The notes beneath the pieces were generated by a model that made no database searches, was not told the origin of the DNA, and was given only the letters and a program-made list of their open reading frames with translations. The position numbers and the translations under genes are program-made. From positions 1 to 9,434 of the forward strand of contig CAAGFH010000241.1 in NCBI GenBank assembly GCA_900769095.1: a DNA stretch of 9,434 bases, given 5' to 3'. Source of the stretch: Methanobacteriaceae archaeon (GTDB taxonomy: Archaea > Methanobacteriota > Methanobacteria > Methanobacteriales > Methanobacteriaceae). Of this stretch, positions 1 through 6,373 are shown one piece after another (within the stretch, counting starts at the first letter, position 1; each line of letters opens with the position of its first letter).

Positions 1-822
1 ATTTCTGCACTCGTTGCTGTTTTAACTTCTCTTATGGGTGTTACAGGTACAATTATAGGTTCAGTTATCTCTTCTGTTCTTTATAATATGTTAACTGAAG
101 CTTTAGAAAAACCAATTGGAAATAAAAGTTTTACTTCAAGTTTTGAATGGGAACTTGCATATATATTCCCTATTGCTGTTATTGCAATTATTCAATTACT
201 TCTAATTTTAGCACTATTGGCTGAACAAGGTACTATCCCTTATACTTTTGCTAATGTGTACTTGTCAATTCAAGATGCAGTTAATAATAACCTCTACAGA
301 ATTTTAGGTTTAGCATTATTGGTTATGGCAGGATATTCATTTGTATTAAATAGAGTCGTTGTTAAAAAAGTAAGTGTAGCAACTATTGTTTTTGTTGGCT
401 TAATCTTTTTAGCACGTGGTTTTGTAGATTGGGGAAATAGTATTACAGAACTTTATGGTACTGTGTTCCGATATTTTGATTTACCTATAGCTATTGTTGC
501 ATTTGGATTATTATGTGGGGTAATATTGAGTATTCTTATCCACTCAAGAGACTCTGATGATACACCTAATGTAATTAATCATAAGATTAATGAGGAAAAT
601 TTCTCTACTCCTAAGGTTCACAAAGTGCGCCATTCTAAAATACATAAAGATTTTGATTATGCTGAAAAAGGAAGAAGTCTAAAAGAATCTTTCAATAAAT
701 CACAACATAATCTTAATCATGAAAAAACAATTAAAAAAGAGGTTAAACCAGAAACTGGAATTAATACATCCTCTGAAAATATTCAATTTGAATCTAATGA
801 TTTATTAGATGAGTATAAATAG
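1..822 (+). CDS. Polytopic membrane protein of unknown function (5'-truncated)
   Basis: The reading frame is open from base 1, so the true start lies upstream. The first in-window ATG (34) has no good ribosome site and falls inside a hydrophobic segment, so it is probably internal. I do not recognise the family. Counting from the ATG at 34, hydrophobic, helix-length stretches lie near residues 1-20, 42-64, 88-106, 113-130 and 148-168, suggesting at least five membrane spans. The last ~90 residues are strongly hydrophilic and rich in Lys, His, Asn and Glu, and look like a cytoplasmic tail, possibly disordered. The gene ends 7 nt before the best start of the winged-helix/PhoU gene (or overlaps it by 14 nt if the earlier ATG is used), so the two are probably co-transcribed. 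A transport or signalling link to the PhoU protein is only suggested by that position. The frame is certain, the function unknown. Confidence 0.8.
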   Translation: MSALVAVLTSLMGVTGTIIGSVISSVLYNMLTEALEKPIGNKSFTSSFEWELAYIFPIAVIAIIQLLLILALLAEQGTIPYTFANVYLSIQDAVNNNLYRILGLALLVMAGYSFVLNRVVVKKVSVATIVFVGLIFLARGFVDWGNSITELYGTVFRYFDLPIAIVAFGLLCGVILSILIHSRDSDDTPNVINHKINEENFSTPKVHKVRHSKIHKDFDYAEKGRSLKESFNKSQHNLNHEKTIKKEVKPETGINTSSENIQFESNDLLDEYK

Positions 823-829
823 TGGTATA

Positions 830-1714
830 ATGGGTAAAAAAGATAAAACATTGAAAGATATTTTGGATCTCATTTTATATGAAAATCCTGCAACTCAAGA
901 TGAGATTGCTTTAAAGTTGGGTATAACTCGCAGATATGTTGCTCAACTTCTACAACCTCTTGTTAAGGACGGAACTGTAAAAAGAGCATATATGATTGAC
1001 TTAAAAAGTTATGAAAGTATTGCTGAGTCTTTAAGTGACTATCATGTTAATGAAACCAAAGGAAATGTTATTGTCAATGATATGATTAACAATATGGCAA
1101 AGCATGTTCACTCTCAAATTGAGGTTTCATTTGATGCAGTTTTAGAATATGATAAAGAAAAGGCAAATAAAGCTCTTGAGATGGATTTTGCTACTAACAA
1201 TATGGTTGAAAAGATAAGAACATCTGTTGAGACTATTGTTAGTATGAATAAACATTCTGAAATATCTAAACCAATGCTTTACAATGAAATTGCCTATGAT
1301 TTAGAACGTATTGGAGATTATTGTGCTCATATTGCTAAATTTGTAATTAATGACATCTACAAAATTGAGGAAAATGTTTTAAAGAAATTAAAAAAGATGT
1401 ATAAAATTGCTAGAAAAATGATTCGTTTAGCTATTATTTCTTTTCTTGAAGGTAAAACCGAGCTTAAAGATGATTTAATGAAGTTAGAAGAATCAATTCA
1501 TATTCTTCAAACTAAAGCTATTAATTTGATTGCAGAACAAATGGCTGAAAGTTCATTTGATGAAAAAGAGCGTTCAAATTATTTTATTTATTTATTTAGA
1601 GTTATTAAAGCATTTGAAAGAATGGGAGATATTTCTGTTGAAATGATGGATGTTTCCATTGAGTTTCATGAAAATATTCCAAGATCAACTACTCCGAGAA
1701 CTTTCAGATATTAA
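830..1714 (+). CDS. Winged-helix DNA-binding / PhoU-domain regulator
   Basis: The 294-residue protein joins an N-terminal winged-helix domain (about residues 8-57; the DEIALKLGITRRYVAQLLQPL stretch and the following wing are typical) to a PhoU domain (about 85-280). The two hallmark PhoU helices are visible as DLERIGDYCAHIAKF (157-171) and FERMGDISVEM (262-272). In other proteins these acidic motifs bind metal clusters. PhoU proteins modulate phosphate transport and signalling. With a DNA-binding domain attached, this is probably a transcriptional regulator acting on phosphate or related genes, although no pst genes are visible here. I chose the ATG at 830, with GGT three bases upstream as in the gene at 6374. 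An in-frame ATG at 809 would add seven residues and overlap the upstream stop, but has a poorer ribosome site. The domain call is firm; the regulated targets are unknown. Confidence 0.85.
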   Translation: MGKKDKTLKDILDLILYENPATQDEIALKLGITRRYVAQLLQPLVKDGTVKRAYMIDLKSYESIAESLSDYHVNETKGNVIVNDMINNMAKHVHSQIEVSFDAVLEYDKEKANKALEMDFATNNMVEKIRTSVETIVSMNKHSEISKPMLYNEIAYDLERIGDYCAHIAKFVINDIYKIEENVLKKLKKMYKIARKMIRLAIISFLEGKTELKDDLMKLEESIHILQTKAINLIAEQMAESSFDEKERSNYFIYLFRVIKAFERMGDISVEMMDVSIEFHENIPRSTTPRTFRY

Positions 1715-1720
1715 AAAAAG

Positions 1721-1746
1721 TAATTAGATTAAAAATAATCTAATTA
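1721..1746. terminator. Bidirectional hairpin terminator between convergent genes
   Basis: TAATTAGATTA (1721-1731) and its perfect reverse complement (1736-1746) are separated by an AAAA loop. On the minus strand the stem is followed by C and seven T (1719-1713); on the plus strand T5 follows at 1754-1758. It lies between the convergent stops of the PhoU gene and the fumarase gene, and one arm covers the fumarase stop codon and last sense codon. The stem has only one G-C pair per arm, so it is not very stable. Archaeal termination depends mainly on the T-tract, so the hairpin's role is an inference. Confidence 0.6.
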
Positions 1747-2582
1747 TCATATATTTTTGTTGTTGCATGTCTATCTGCCCAACATTGGATACAAACACCA
1801 ACAGGTAATCCTGCAGTGTGGGTATGTGCTTTTAAGATTTTAACATCAAGACATGTTGTTTTTCCACCAAGACCCATTGGTCCGATTCCTGAATTATTGA
1901 TTTCTGCTAAAATTTCTTCTTCAAGTTTAGCTATTTGTGGGTCAGGATTTCTTTTACCTACTTCACCAAGTAAAGCTTTTTTACCAAGTTTTAAACATAA
2001 ATCGGATGTTCCACCAATTCCAACACCAACAACGGTTGGAGGACATGGTTTTCCTTTTGCTTTGAGAACTGATTCTACTACAAATTCTTTGACTCCTTCA
2101 ATTCCGTCAGCTGGAAGTGCCATTTTCAAAGCGTTATTGTTTTCAGAACCAAATCCTTTTGGCATTATTGTAATTTCAAGATAATCTTCATCTACTAATT
2201 CTATATCGATTGGAGGAATGAAGTCTCCAACATTAACATTAGTATTTTCTCTTGTTAAAGGATCAACGATGTTAGGTCTAATTGGGATTTCTTTTGTTGC
2301 TTTTTTAATCCCTTCTTCAATACCTTCATGTAAATTTTCAACTTCAACATTTCCTAATTTAACAAAAACAACAGGTAATCCAGTATCTTGACACATTGGA
2401 ATTTGCTTTTCTTCTGCAAGTTTAATATTTTTCAATATTGCTTCAATATTTAACTTTGCAAGGTCATGTTCTTCATTTTTGAGAGCATCTTCAAGTGATT
2501 TTCTTACGTCATCACCTAAAACAATTGCTGCTTTTTTGTAAAGTTCATAAACGGTTTCTTTAATAGTATCTTTAGTAATCAA
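1740..2582 (-). CDS. fumA: Fumarate hydratase, class I (Fe-S), alpha subunit
   Basis: This subunit of the oxygen-sensitive [4Fe-4S] fumarase/tartrate dehydratase family interconverts malate and fumarate in the incomplete reductive TCA branch that supplies 2-oxoglutarate in methanogens. The 280 residues match the usual length of the separate alpha (N-terminal-half) chain. Visible signatures are MCQDTGLP (63-70), [14 protein letters not shown] (141-154), [15 protein letters not shown] (180-194), GPMGLGGKT (234-242) and CIQCWADR (264-271). C64, C180 and C267 align best with the three cluster ligands known in this family. The start is TTG at 2582, with AGGG seven bases upstream; there is no ATG in a suitable place. 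The gene follows porF after 50 bp and is the last gene before the hairpin, so it probably joins the por transcript, although it may also have its own promoter (2630-2637). The beta subunit needed for activity is not in this window. Confidence 0.93.
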   Translation of the reverse strand: MITKDTIKETVYELYKKAAIVLGDDVRKSLEDALKNEEHDLAKLNIEAILKNIKLAEEKQIPMCQDTGLPVVFVKLGNVEVENLHEGIEEGIKKATKEIPIRPNIVDPLTRENTNVNVGDFIPPIDIELVDEDYLEITIMPKGFGSENNNALKMALPADGIEGVKEFVVESVLKAKGKPCPPTVVGVGIGGTSDLCLKLGKKALLGEVGKRNPDPQIAKLEEEILAEINNSGIGPMGLGGKTTCLDVKILKAHTHTAGLPVGVCIQCWADRHATTKIYDN

Positions 2583-2629
2583 AATAAAACCCTATAAAAT
2601 TTAATTAATCTTATTTTTTGATTTTAAGA

Positions 2630-2637
2630 TATTTAAA
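2630..2637 (-). promoter_or_regulatory. Possible internal TATA box for the fumarase gene
   Basis: The minus strand reads TTTAAATA, an exact match to the archaeal TTTAWATA box, overlapping the porF stop codon. A start site about 22-25 bases downstream (near 2606) would give a roughly 25-nt leader before the fumarase TTG. The spacing is right, but the region is so AT-rich that a chance match is quite possible. Confidence 0.35.
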
Positions 2638-2872
2638 TTTTAATTATGCCGATGGGACATACTTTAACACAATCTCTGCATCGGGTGCAGTTTTTACTAT
2701 TAATGGTTATGGCTCCGCCCATGATTTCAATTGCATTTTGCTTACAAACTTTTAAACATGGCGCATCTGATGGTTGACAGTGCATACAAAATAAAATTGG
2801 AGTGTCAACATTTGGTGTTTGTTGACAGCTTCCACATGTTGTACAATCAGTACAATTTCCTAAGTTATACAT
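2633..2872 (-). CDS. porF: PorF, ferredoxin-like Fe-S protein of the pyruvate:ferredoxin oxidoreductase operon
   Basis: This 79-residue protein has 12 cysteines in three groups of four: C7/C10/C13/C16, C29/C32/C39/C43 and C62/C65/C68/C72. The last group (CTRCRDCVKVCP) is a classical [4Fe-4S] ferredoxin motif. The middle group resembles the CxHC...PCxxxC motif of PorE but with six residues rather than four between the second and third cysteines. The first group has an even Cx2Cx2Cx2C spacing that is not the usual ferredoxin pattern. PorF is known from methanogen porCDABEF operons as a polyferredoxin-type protein tied to pyruvate oxidoreductase. It is not part of the four-subunit catalytic core and probably carries electrons to or from it. 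It lies 8 nt after porE, with a weak ribosome site (AAAGAA), so translation may depend on coupling. The assignment rests on order and motifs. Confidence 0.85.
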   Translation of the reverse strand: MYNLGNCTDCTTCGSCQQTPNVDTPILFCMHCQPSDAPCLKVCKQNAIEIMGGAITINSKNCTRCRDCVKVCPIGIIKI

Positions 2873-2880
2873 AATTCTTT

Positions 2881-3378
2881 TTATTCTAAAAAGTGGCTTA
2901 CTCTAGCTTGACATGTTACAACATGAACAAATCCACTTTTTTGGCTTTCAGGTTCATAGGCTCCACTAAGTTTAGCCAAGAATTTTTCTTGGTTTTTAGC
3001 TTTAACTTTTTGAGGGTCTGCAACACTGATAGCTCTTTTAGTACATGCTTTAATACAAGCAGGACCTTCTTCTCTGTCTGCACAGAGATCACATTTTTCT
3101 GCGACTTTAGATTGGAAAGTCATTGCACCAAATGGACAAACCATTACACATAATCCACAACCGATACATTTTTCACCATCAACGCCTTCGTCGCTAATAG
3201 CTTCGGTTGGACAGATTTTTTTACATGGTGCACTTTCACAATGTTGACATACAATGGAGTAAAAGGAAGAATCATGTTCAATAATTTTTATCCTACTAGC
3301 ATTATGTACAGATGCACACATGTTTTCACAATTCATACATCCGTCACATAAGTTGCTATTTACAAGAATACTTTCCAT
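2881..3378 (-). CDS. porE: PorE, four-cluster [4Fe-4S] polyferredoxin of the Por operon
   Basis: The 165-residue protein has 16 cysteines in four complete motifs: C11/C14/C17/C21, C44/C47/C52/C56 (CQHCESAPCKKICP), C71/C74/C77/C81 (CIGCGLCVMVCP) and C96/C99/C108/C112 (CDLC...GPACIKAC). This is the layout of the HycB/DmsB-like electron-transfer family, which carries four [4Fe-4S] clusters. There is no signal peptide, so it should act in the cytoplasm. In methanogens, PorE is encoded with PorF directly after the catalytic Por subunits and is thought to link the enzyme to its physiological electron carrier. The start is an ATG preceded by a strong GGAGGA site (3390-3385) six bases upstream. That site begins with the last base of the porB stop codon, which favours translational coupling. 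A short hydrophilic tail with a lone C156 follows the last cluster motif. Confidence 0.92.
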   Translation of the reverse strand: MESILVNSNLCDGCMNCENMCASVHNASRIKIIEHDSSFYSIVCQHCESAPCKKICPTEAISDEGVDGEKCIGCGLCVMVCPFGAMTFQSKVAEKCDLCADREEGPACIKACTKRAISVADPQKVKAKNQEKFLAKLSGAYEPESQKSGFVHVVTCQARVSHFLE

Positions 3379-3384
3379 TGATAT

Positions 3385-3390
3385 TCCTCC
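3385..3390 (-). promoter_or_regulatory. Ribosome binding site of porE overlapping the porB stop
   Basis: The minus strand reads TAGGAGGAATATCAATG. The GGAGGA site uses the G of the porB TAG stop and is followed six bases later by the porE ATG, a strong site that fixes the porE start. Confidence 0.8.
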
Positions 3391-4256
3391 TATAATCCTA
3401 ATTCTTTACACTGTGCATCAACATATTTTTGGATTTTTTCAATGTGTTCTTCATCTAAGTGTTTGAATCTTTTTTGAACAGATAAGTAATCTTTAACAGG
3501 TTTTCTTTCATCTGGTCTGTAGGTAATATCGAAGTTTCCATGGTCAATTTCATATAATACCCAAGATCCGGTTTCTACTGCTAATCTACCCATTTCAATG
3601 GTTTTTTCAGATGGGTATCCCCAACCAGTAGTACATGGTTGTTGTAAGTGTATGTAAGCAGGACCTTTAATTGAAGCTGCTTTTTTAACTTTTTTAACGT
3701 AGTCTTCAGGATATGCAATAGATGCGGTAGCTACATATGGAATTCCATGAGCTGCCATAATCATTGGCATGTTTTTCTTAGGTTTGTCTTCTCCGAAACT
3801 TCCGATACCGTTTGGTGAAGTAGTTGTACTTGCTCCGTATGGAGTAGCTCCACTTCTTTGGATACCAGTGTTCATGTATGCTTCGTTATCGTAACAGATG
3901 TAGAGCATGTCGTGGCCTCTTTCCATAGCTCCGGATAAGGATTGTAAACCAATATCTACAGTTCCTCCGTCACCACCGAAAGCAACAACGTTAACATCAT
4001 CTTTTCCTTGGATTCTTAATGCACTTTCTACACCAGATGCAACTGATCCGGAGTTTTCAAATGCAACGTGAATGAATGGTACTTCCCATGAAGTTTCTGG
4101 GTATGGGGTAGTCATTACTTCAAGACAACCTGTAGCAGAAATAGCTACAGTGTTTTTGCCTAATGCGTTAAGAGCTAATTTCACAGCAATTGATGCTCCA
4201 CAACCAGCACAACCTCTGTGTCCTGGTGCTAATAAATCTTTATCAGGTATATCCAT
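3390..4256 (-). CDS. porB: Pyruvate:ferredoxin oxidoreductase, beta subunit (TPP-binding)
   Basis: This is the catalytic subunit that binds the diphosphate half of thiamine pyrophosphate and the proximal [4Fe-4S] cluster of pyruvate synthase (pyruvate + CoA + oxidised ferredoxin to acetyl-CoA + CO2 + reduced ferredoxin, reversible). The 288-residue length is normal for the four-subunit enzyme. C16 and C19 in [12 protein letters not shown]44 in ATGCLEV and C208 in QQPCTTGW are the four cluster ligands expected for this subunit. [10 protein letters not shown] (94-103) with [11 protein letters not shown] (121-131) forms the TPP/Mg2+ motif (GDG...N). The [10 protein letters not shown] stretch (135-144) is also typical of PorB. 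The start is an ATG with a near-perfect AAGGAGGA site that lies inside the last codons of porA; the stop and start are two bases apart, so the subunits are probably made in step. The assignment as pyruvate rather than another 2-oxoacid enzyme comes from the operon and close motif fit. Confidence 0.96.
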   Translation of the reverse strand: MDIPDKDLLAPGHRGCAGCGASIAVKLALNALGKNTVAISATGCLEVMTTPYPETSWEVPFIHVAFENSGSVASGVESALRIQGKDDVNVVAFGGDGGTVDIGLQSLSGAMERGHDMLYICYDNEAYMNTGIQRSGATPYGASTTTSPNGIGSFGEDKPKKNMPMIMAAHGIPYVATASIAYPEDYVKKVKKAASIKGPAYIHLQQPCTTGWGYPSEKTIEMGRLAVETGSWVLYEIDHGNFDITYRPDERKPVKDYLSVQKRFKHLDEEHIEKIQKYVDAQCKELGL

Positions 4257-4258
4257 AT

Positions 4259-5404
4259 CTATTCCTCCTTAAGTCCAATCCATGTAACTTCTTGTTCAGG
4301 TACTTTTGTTTTTTCATAAGCTTCAACAATGTATTCAGGTATAATGTCTCTTCCACCTAAACCTGCAACAAATCCATAGATTTCTTTATCAATTTTAACT
4401 TTCATATCAGCATATAATGCTCCACCAATTCCGAAGGTGAAGTTTTTATCAATAACAGCAATTTTTTGACAGTTTTTAACTGCGTCTTTGATTGCTTCAA
4501 CAGGGAATGGTCTGTATGCTCTAATTTTAAGTAAACCTACTTTTTCTCCTTTTTCTCTTAATTGGTCTACTACAACTCTAATGGTACTACAAAGTGAACC
4601 CATTGCAACAATAACAATATCTGCATCTTCGGTTTTGTATGGTTCAACAAGACCATATTCTCTTCCAAAGATTTCAGCAAATTCTTTACAGGTTTCTTCA
4701 ATAACTCCAATGGATTTGGTCATTGCAACTTCCATATCATGTCTTGCTTCGGTATAGTAGTGAGTATCTGCAAAGTTACCAATGGACATTGGGTCATTTG
4801 GATCAAGATATGCATGTTTAGGAACATATGGAGGTAAGAATTTATCTACACTTTCTTGATCTGGAATTTCAACAGGTTCTACAGTGTGAGTTAAAATAAA
4901 TCCGTCTAAACATACCATTGATGGAAGTAATACATCTGGGTTTTCTGAAATTTTATATGCCATTAAAGTAGTATCTAATGCTTCTTGTGCATTTTCAACA
5001 TAAATTTGTAACCATCCAGCATCTCTTTGTGCAATGGAGTCTTGTTGGTCGTTCCAAATGTTTAATGGTGCAGAAATTGCTCTGTTTGCATCTGCTAAAA
5101 CAATAGGAGTTCTCATACCTGCTGCTGCGAATAAAATTTCGTGCATTAACATTAATCCTTGGGAGGATGTTGCGGTAAAGGTTCTTACTCCAGCACCACT
5201 AGCTCCAACTGCAGCACTTATTGCACTGTGTTCTGATTCTACTTTAACATATTTAGCATCAATTTTTTCGTCTGCAACGTATTGAGCTAAGTATTCTGAA
5301 ATTGTAGTTTGTGGAGTAATTGGATAAACGGGAATAACTTGTGGTTTAGCTAATCTTACAGCTTCTGCAACTGCTTTGTTTGCGGTCATTACTTCTTTTA
5401 TCAT
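4259..5404 (-). CDS. porA: Pyruvate:ferredoxin oxidoreductase, alpha subunit
   Basis: The alpha chain (381 residues, normal length) supplies the pyrimidine-binding half of the TPP site and the substrate pocket. YPITPQTT (27-34) carries the conserved substrate-contacting Thr. [17 protein letters not shown] (56-72) includes the Glu (E58) that should activate the cofactor. [12 protein letters not shown] (78-89), R108 in DANRA and NDQQD (118-122) complete the family signature. From about residue 260 the transketolase-C-like domain follows ([12 protein letters not shown], then [11 protein letters not shown]). It lies third in porCDAB, 13 nt after porD, with a GAGAGTGAT ribosome site matching the archaeal consensus in all but one position. 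Its last three codons, Lys-Glu-Glu, double as the porB ribosome site. No residue expected for activity appears to be missing. Confidence 0.96.
   Translation of the reverse strand: MIKEVMTANKAVAEAVRLAKPQVIPVYPITPQTTISEYLAQYVADEKIDAKYVKVESEHSAISAAVGASGAGVRTFTATSSQGLMLMHEILFAAAGMRTPIVLADANRAISAPLNIWNDQQDSIAQRDAGWLQIYVENAQEALDTTLMAYKISENPDVLLPSMVCLDGFILTHTVEPVEIPDQESVDKFLPPYVPKHAYLDPNDPMSIGNFADTHYYTEARHDMEVAMTKSIGVIEETCKEFAEIFGREYGLVEPYKTEDADIVIVAMGSLCSTIRVVVDQLREKGEKVGLLKIRAYRPFPVEAIKDAVKNCQKIAVIDKNFTFGIGGALYADMKVKIDKEIYGFVAGLGGRDIIPEYIVEAYEKTKVPEQEVTWIGLKEE
4263..4270 (-). promoter_or_regulatory. porB ribosome binding site encoded within the last porA codons
   Basis: The minus strand reads AAG GAG GAA TAG AT ATG: the final Lys-Glu-Glu codons of porA form AAGGAGGA, six bases from the porB ATG. 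Ribosomes finishing porA would therefore sit on the porB site, a layout expected to couple synthesis of the two catalytic subunits. Confidence 0.8.
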
Positions 5405-5417
5405 TAAATCACTCTCT

Positions 5418-5660
5418 TTATTCTTTTACCATTTCAATTGCATCGGAAGGACATTCATATGCACAAATTCCACATCCTTTGCAGTAATCATAATCTATGT
5501 CATGTTGTTTGTTTACACTGGAATCTGGACAGAAGATAATACAATTATTACAGTCAATACATTTTTCTTTGTCTAAAATTGGTTTAAAAGTTCTCCAACT
5601 TCCAGTTTTGTTAATTCTACTATTACCTGGTGTTTTAATTACGCATCCTATGCTTACCAT
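5418..5660 (-). CDS. porD: Pyruvate:ferredoxin oxidoreductase, delta subunit (2[4Fe-4S] ferredoxin)
   Basis: This is the ferredoxin-like subunit that passes electrons from the TPP/proximal cluster of PorB to external ferredoxin. Numbered from the ATG at 5660 (80 residues), two complete motifs are seen: C34/C37/C40/C44 ([12 protein letters not shown]) and C60/C63/C66/C70 ([12 protein letters not shown]). The N-terminal [11 protein letters not shown] stretch is typical of PorD and related delta chains. A longer form from GTG at 5669 is possible. However, that GTG lies within GGGTGA, which makes a good ribosome site five bases before the ATG at 5660, so I prefer the shorter form. It follows porC after a 15-nt gap and precedes porA by 13 nt. 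Confidence in identity is high; the start is somewhat less certain. Confidence 0.94.
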   Translation of the reverse strand: MVSIGCVIKTPGNSRINKTGSWRTFKPILDKEKCIDCNNCIIFCPDSSVNKQHDIDYDYCKGCGICAYECPSDAIEMVKE

Positions 5661-5675
5661 TCTCTTCACCCTTTT

Positions 5676-6197
5676 CTATCCCATTTCATAAGCTTTTTTA
5701 GTAGCTTCTACATTTAGTTCTCCAACTTTTCCAGGGAATGTTTCTCTAATTACTTCAAGTAATGATTCGATACTTACAAGTTGGGTTTTTTTAGCAAAAT
5801 ATCCTAAAATAATAGTATTTACAATGTTACGTCCTAACATGTCTAATGCAACTCCGGTTGCATCAATACTGTGGACGGTATGTTCTCCACTACCTTCAAA
5901 AGTTTCGGTGTTGATAATAACTTCAGTATTGTCTTTGATTCCTGAAAATACATCCACTACGTTTAATAATCCATCATCTAATACTAATACATAGTCCGGA
6001 TTGTAGATTTGGTATCTTAAATCAATTGGCTTGTCATCAATTCTGGTGAACGCCATAACTGGAGCTCCTCTACGTTCTACTCCAAAGAATGGAAAAGCTT
6101 GAGAATATTTGCCGTCTTTGAAAGCTGCTTTAGCTAAAATCTCAGCAGCGGTTACAGCTCCTTGTCCTCCTCTTCCATGAAAACGAATTTCAATCAT
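5676..6197 (-). CDS. porC: Pyruvate:ferredoxin oxidoreductase, gamma subunit
   Basis: The 173-residue protein is the gamma subunit of the four-subunit pyruvate synthase, needed for assembly and probably for CoA binding (inferred from the corresponding domain of single-chain enzymes). The family signatures are [17 protein letters not shown] (6-22) and [16 protein letters not shown] (35-50), followed by the LDDGLL strand-turn (73-78). It is the first gene of the operon. A strong GGAGGA ribosome site at 6206-6211 lies eight bases before the ATG, and a TATA box lies about 50 bases upstream. The order porC-porD-porA-porB matches other Methanobacteriales. Other 2-oxoacid oxidoreductases share this domain, but the neighbouring PorE and PorF support the pyruvate enzyme. 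Confidence 0.95.
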
Positions 6198-6205
6198 TTA
6201 ATTTT

Positions 6206-6211
6206 TCCTCC
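6206..6211 (-). promoter_or_regulatory. Ribosome binding site of porC
   Basis: The minus strand carries GGAGGA eight bases before the porC ATG. It is a strong archaeal-type site and sets the first start codon of the operon. Confidence 0.7.
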
Positions 6212-6248
6212 ATATATTTATCATGTATAATCATTATAAATTCCAAAA

Positions 6249-6256
6249 TATATAAA
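6249..6256 (-). promoter_or_regulatory. TATA box of the por operon promoter
   Basis: The minus strand reads TTTATATA, an exact match to the methanogen TATA box, with an A-rich stretch ending in AAACC immediately upstream where the BRE should lie. The predicted start of transcription is about 22-25 bases downstream (near 6225-6230), giving a leader of about 30 nt that contains the porC ribosome site. The 5' end was placed by pattern only. Confidence 0.6.
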
Positions 6257-6373
6257 GGTTTATGTTACTTTTTATACTCTGATTTTTATTGTGAAAATTT
6301 CAAAATTTTAAAAGAATTTAATAATAATGTTTAGTCATATAATATAATTAGAAAAATCTCATTGGAAGGTATT

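Larger units (their letters stand above)
6198..6373. promoter_or_regulatory. Divergent promoter region between porC and the DHPS-like gene
   Basis: These 176 bases are almost pure A/T and hold the outward promoters of both genes. The por box is at 6249-6256. For the plus-strand gene the candidates are TTTATACT at 6271-6278 (leader about 70 nt) and the AT-rich ATATAATATA around 6337-6346, which would leave almost no leader; neither is decisive. I see no clear long inverted or direct repeat that would mark an operator, and no RNA-gene or riboswitch-like structure. Confidence 0.5.

Noticed and set aside
809..829. ATG at 809 as the start of the PhoU gene
   Set aside because: It overlaps the upstream stop with a weak ribosome site, and the added residues (MSINSGI) do not extend the winged-helix domain. 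It remains possible.
1816..2184. A 122-codon open frame on the plus strand opposite the fumarase gene
   Set aside because: It lies wholly within a gene with strong family motifs on the other strand, has no ribosome site and shows no recognisable protein; it is a shadow of the coding strand.
2608..2630. Inverted repeat ATCTTA...TAAGAT upstream of the fumarase gene as an operator or terminator
   Set aside because: The arms are only 6 bp with an 11-nt spacer in AT-rich DNA, the pairing does not extend, and no T-tract follows on the minus strand; chance is likely.
4488..5285. Several plus-strand open frames opposite porA
   Set aside because: They mirror the well-supported porA coding strand and have neither ribosome sites nor protein-like composition.
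5661..5669. GTG at 5669 as the porD start
   Set aside because: The GTG is part of GGGTGA, which makes a better ribosome site for the ATG at 5660, and nothing suitable lies upstream of the GTG.
1740..6197. The por-fumarase block as a novel electron-transfer system
   Set aside because: The order and motifs match the known methanogen porCDABEF arrangement, so it is an ordinary core operon.
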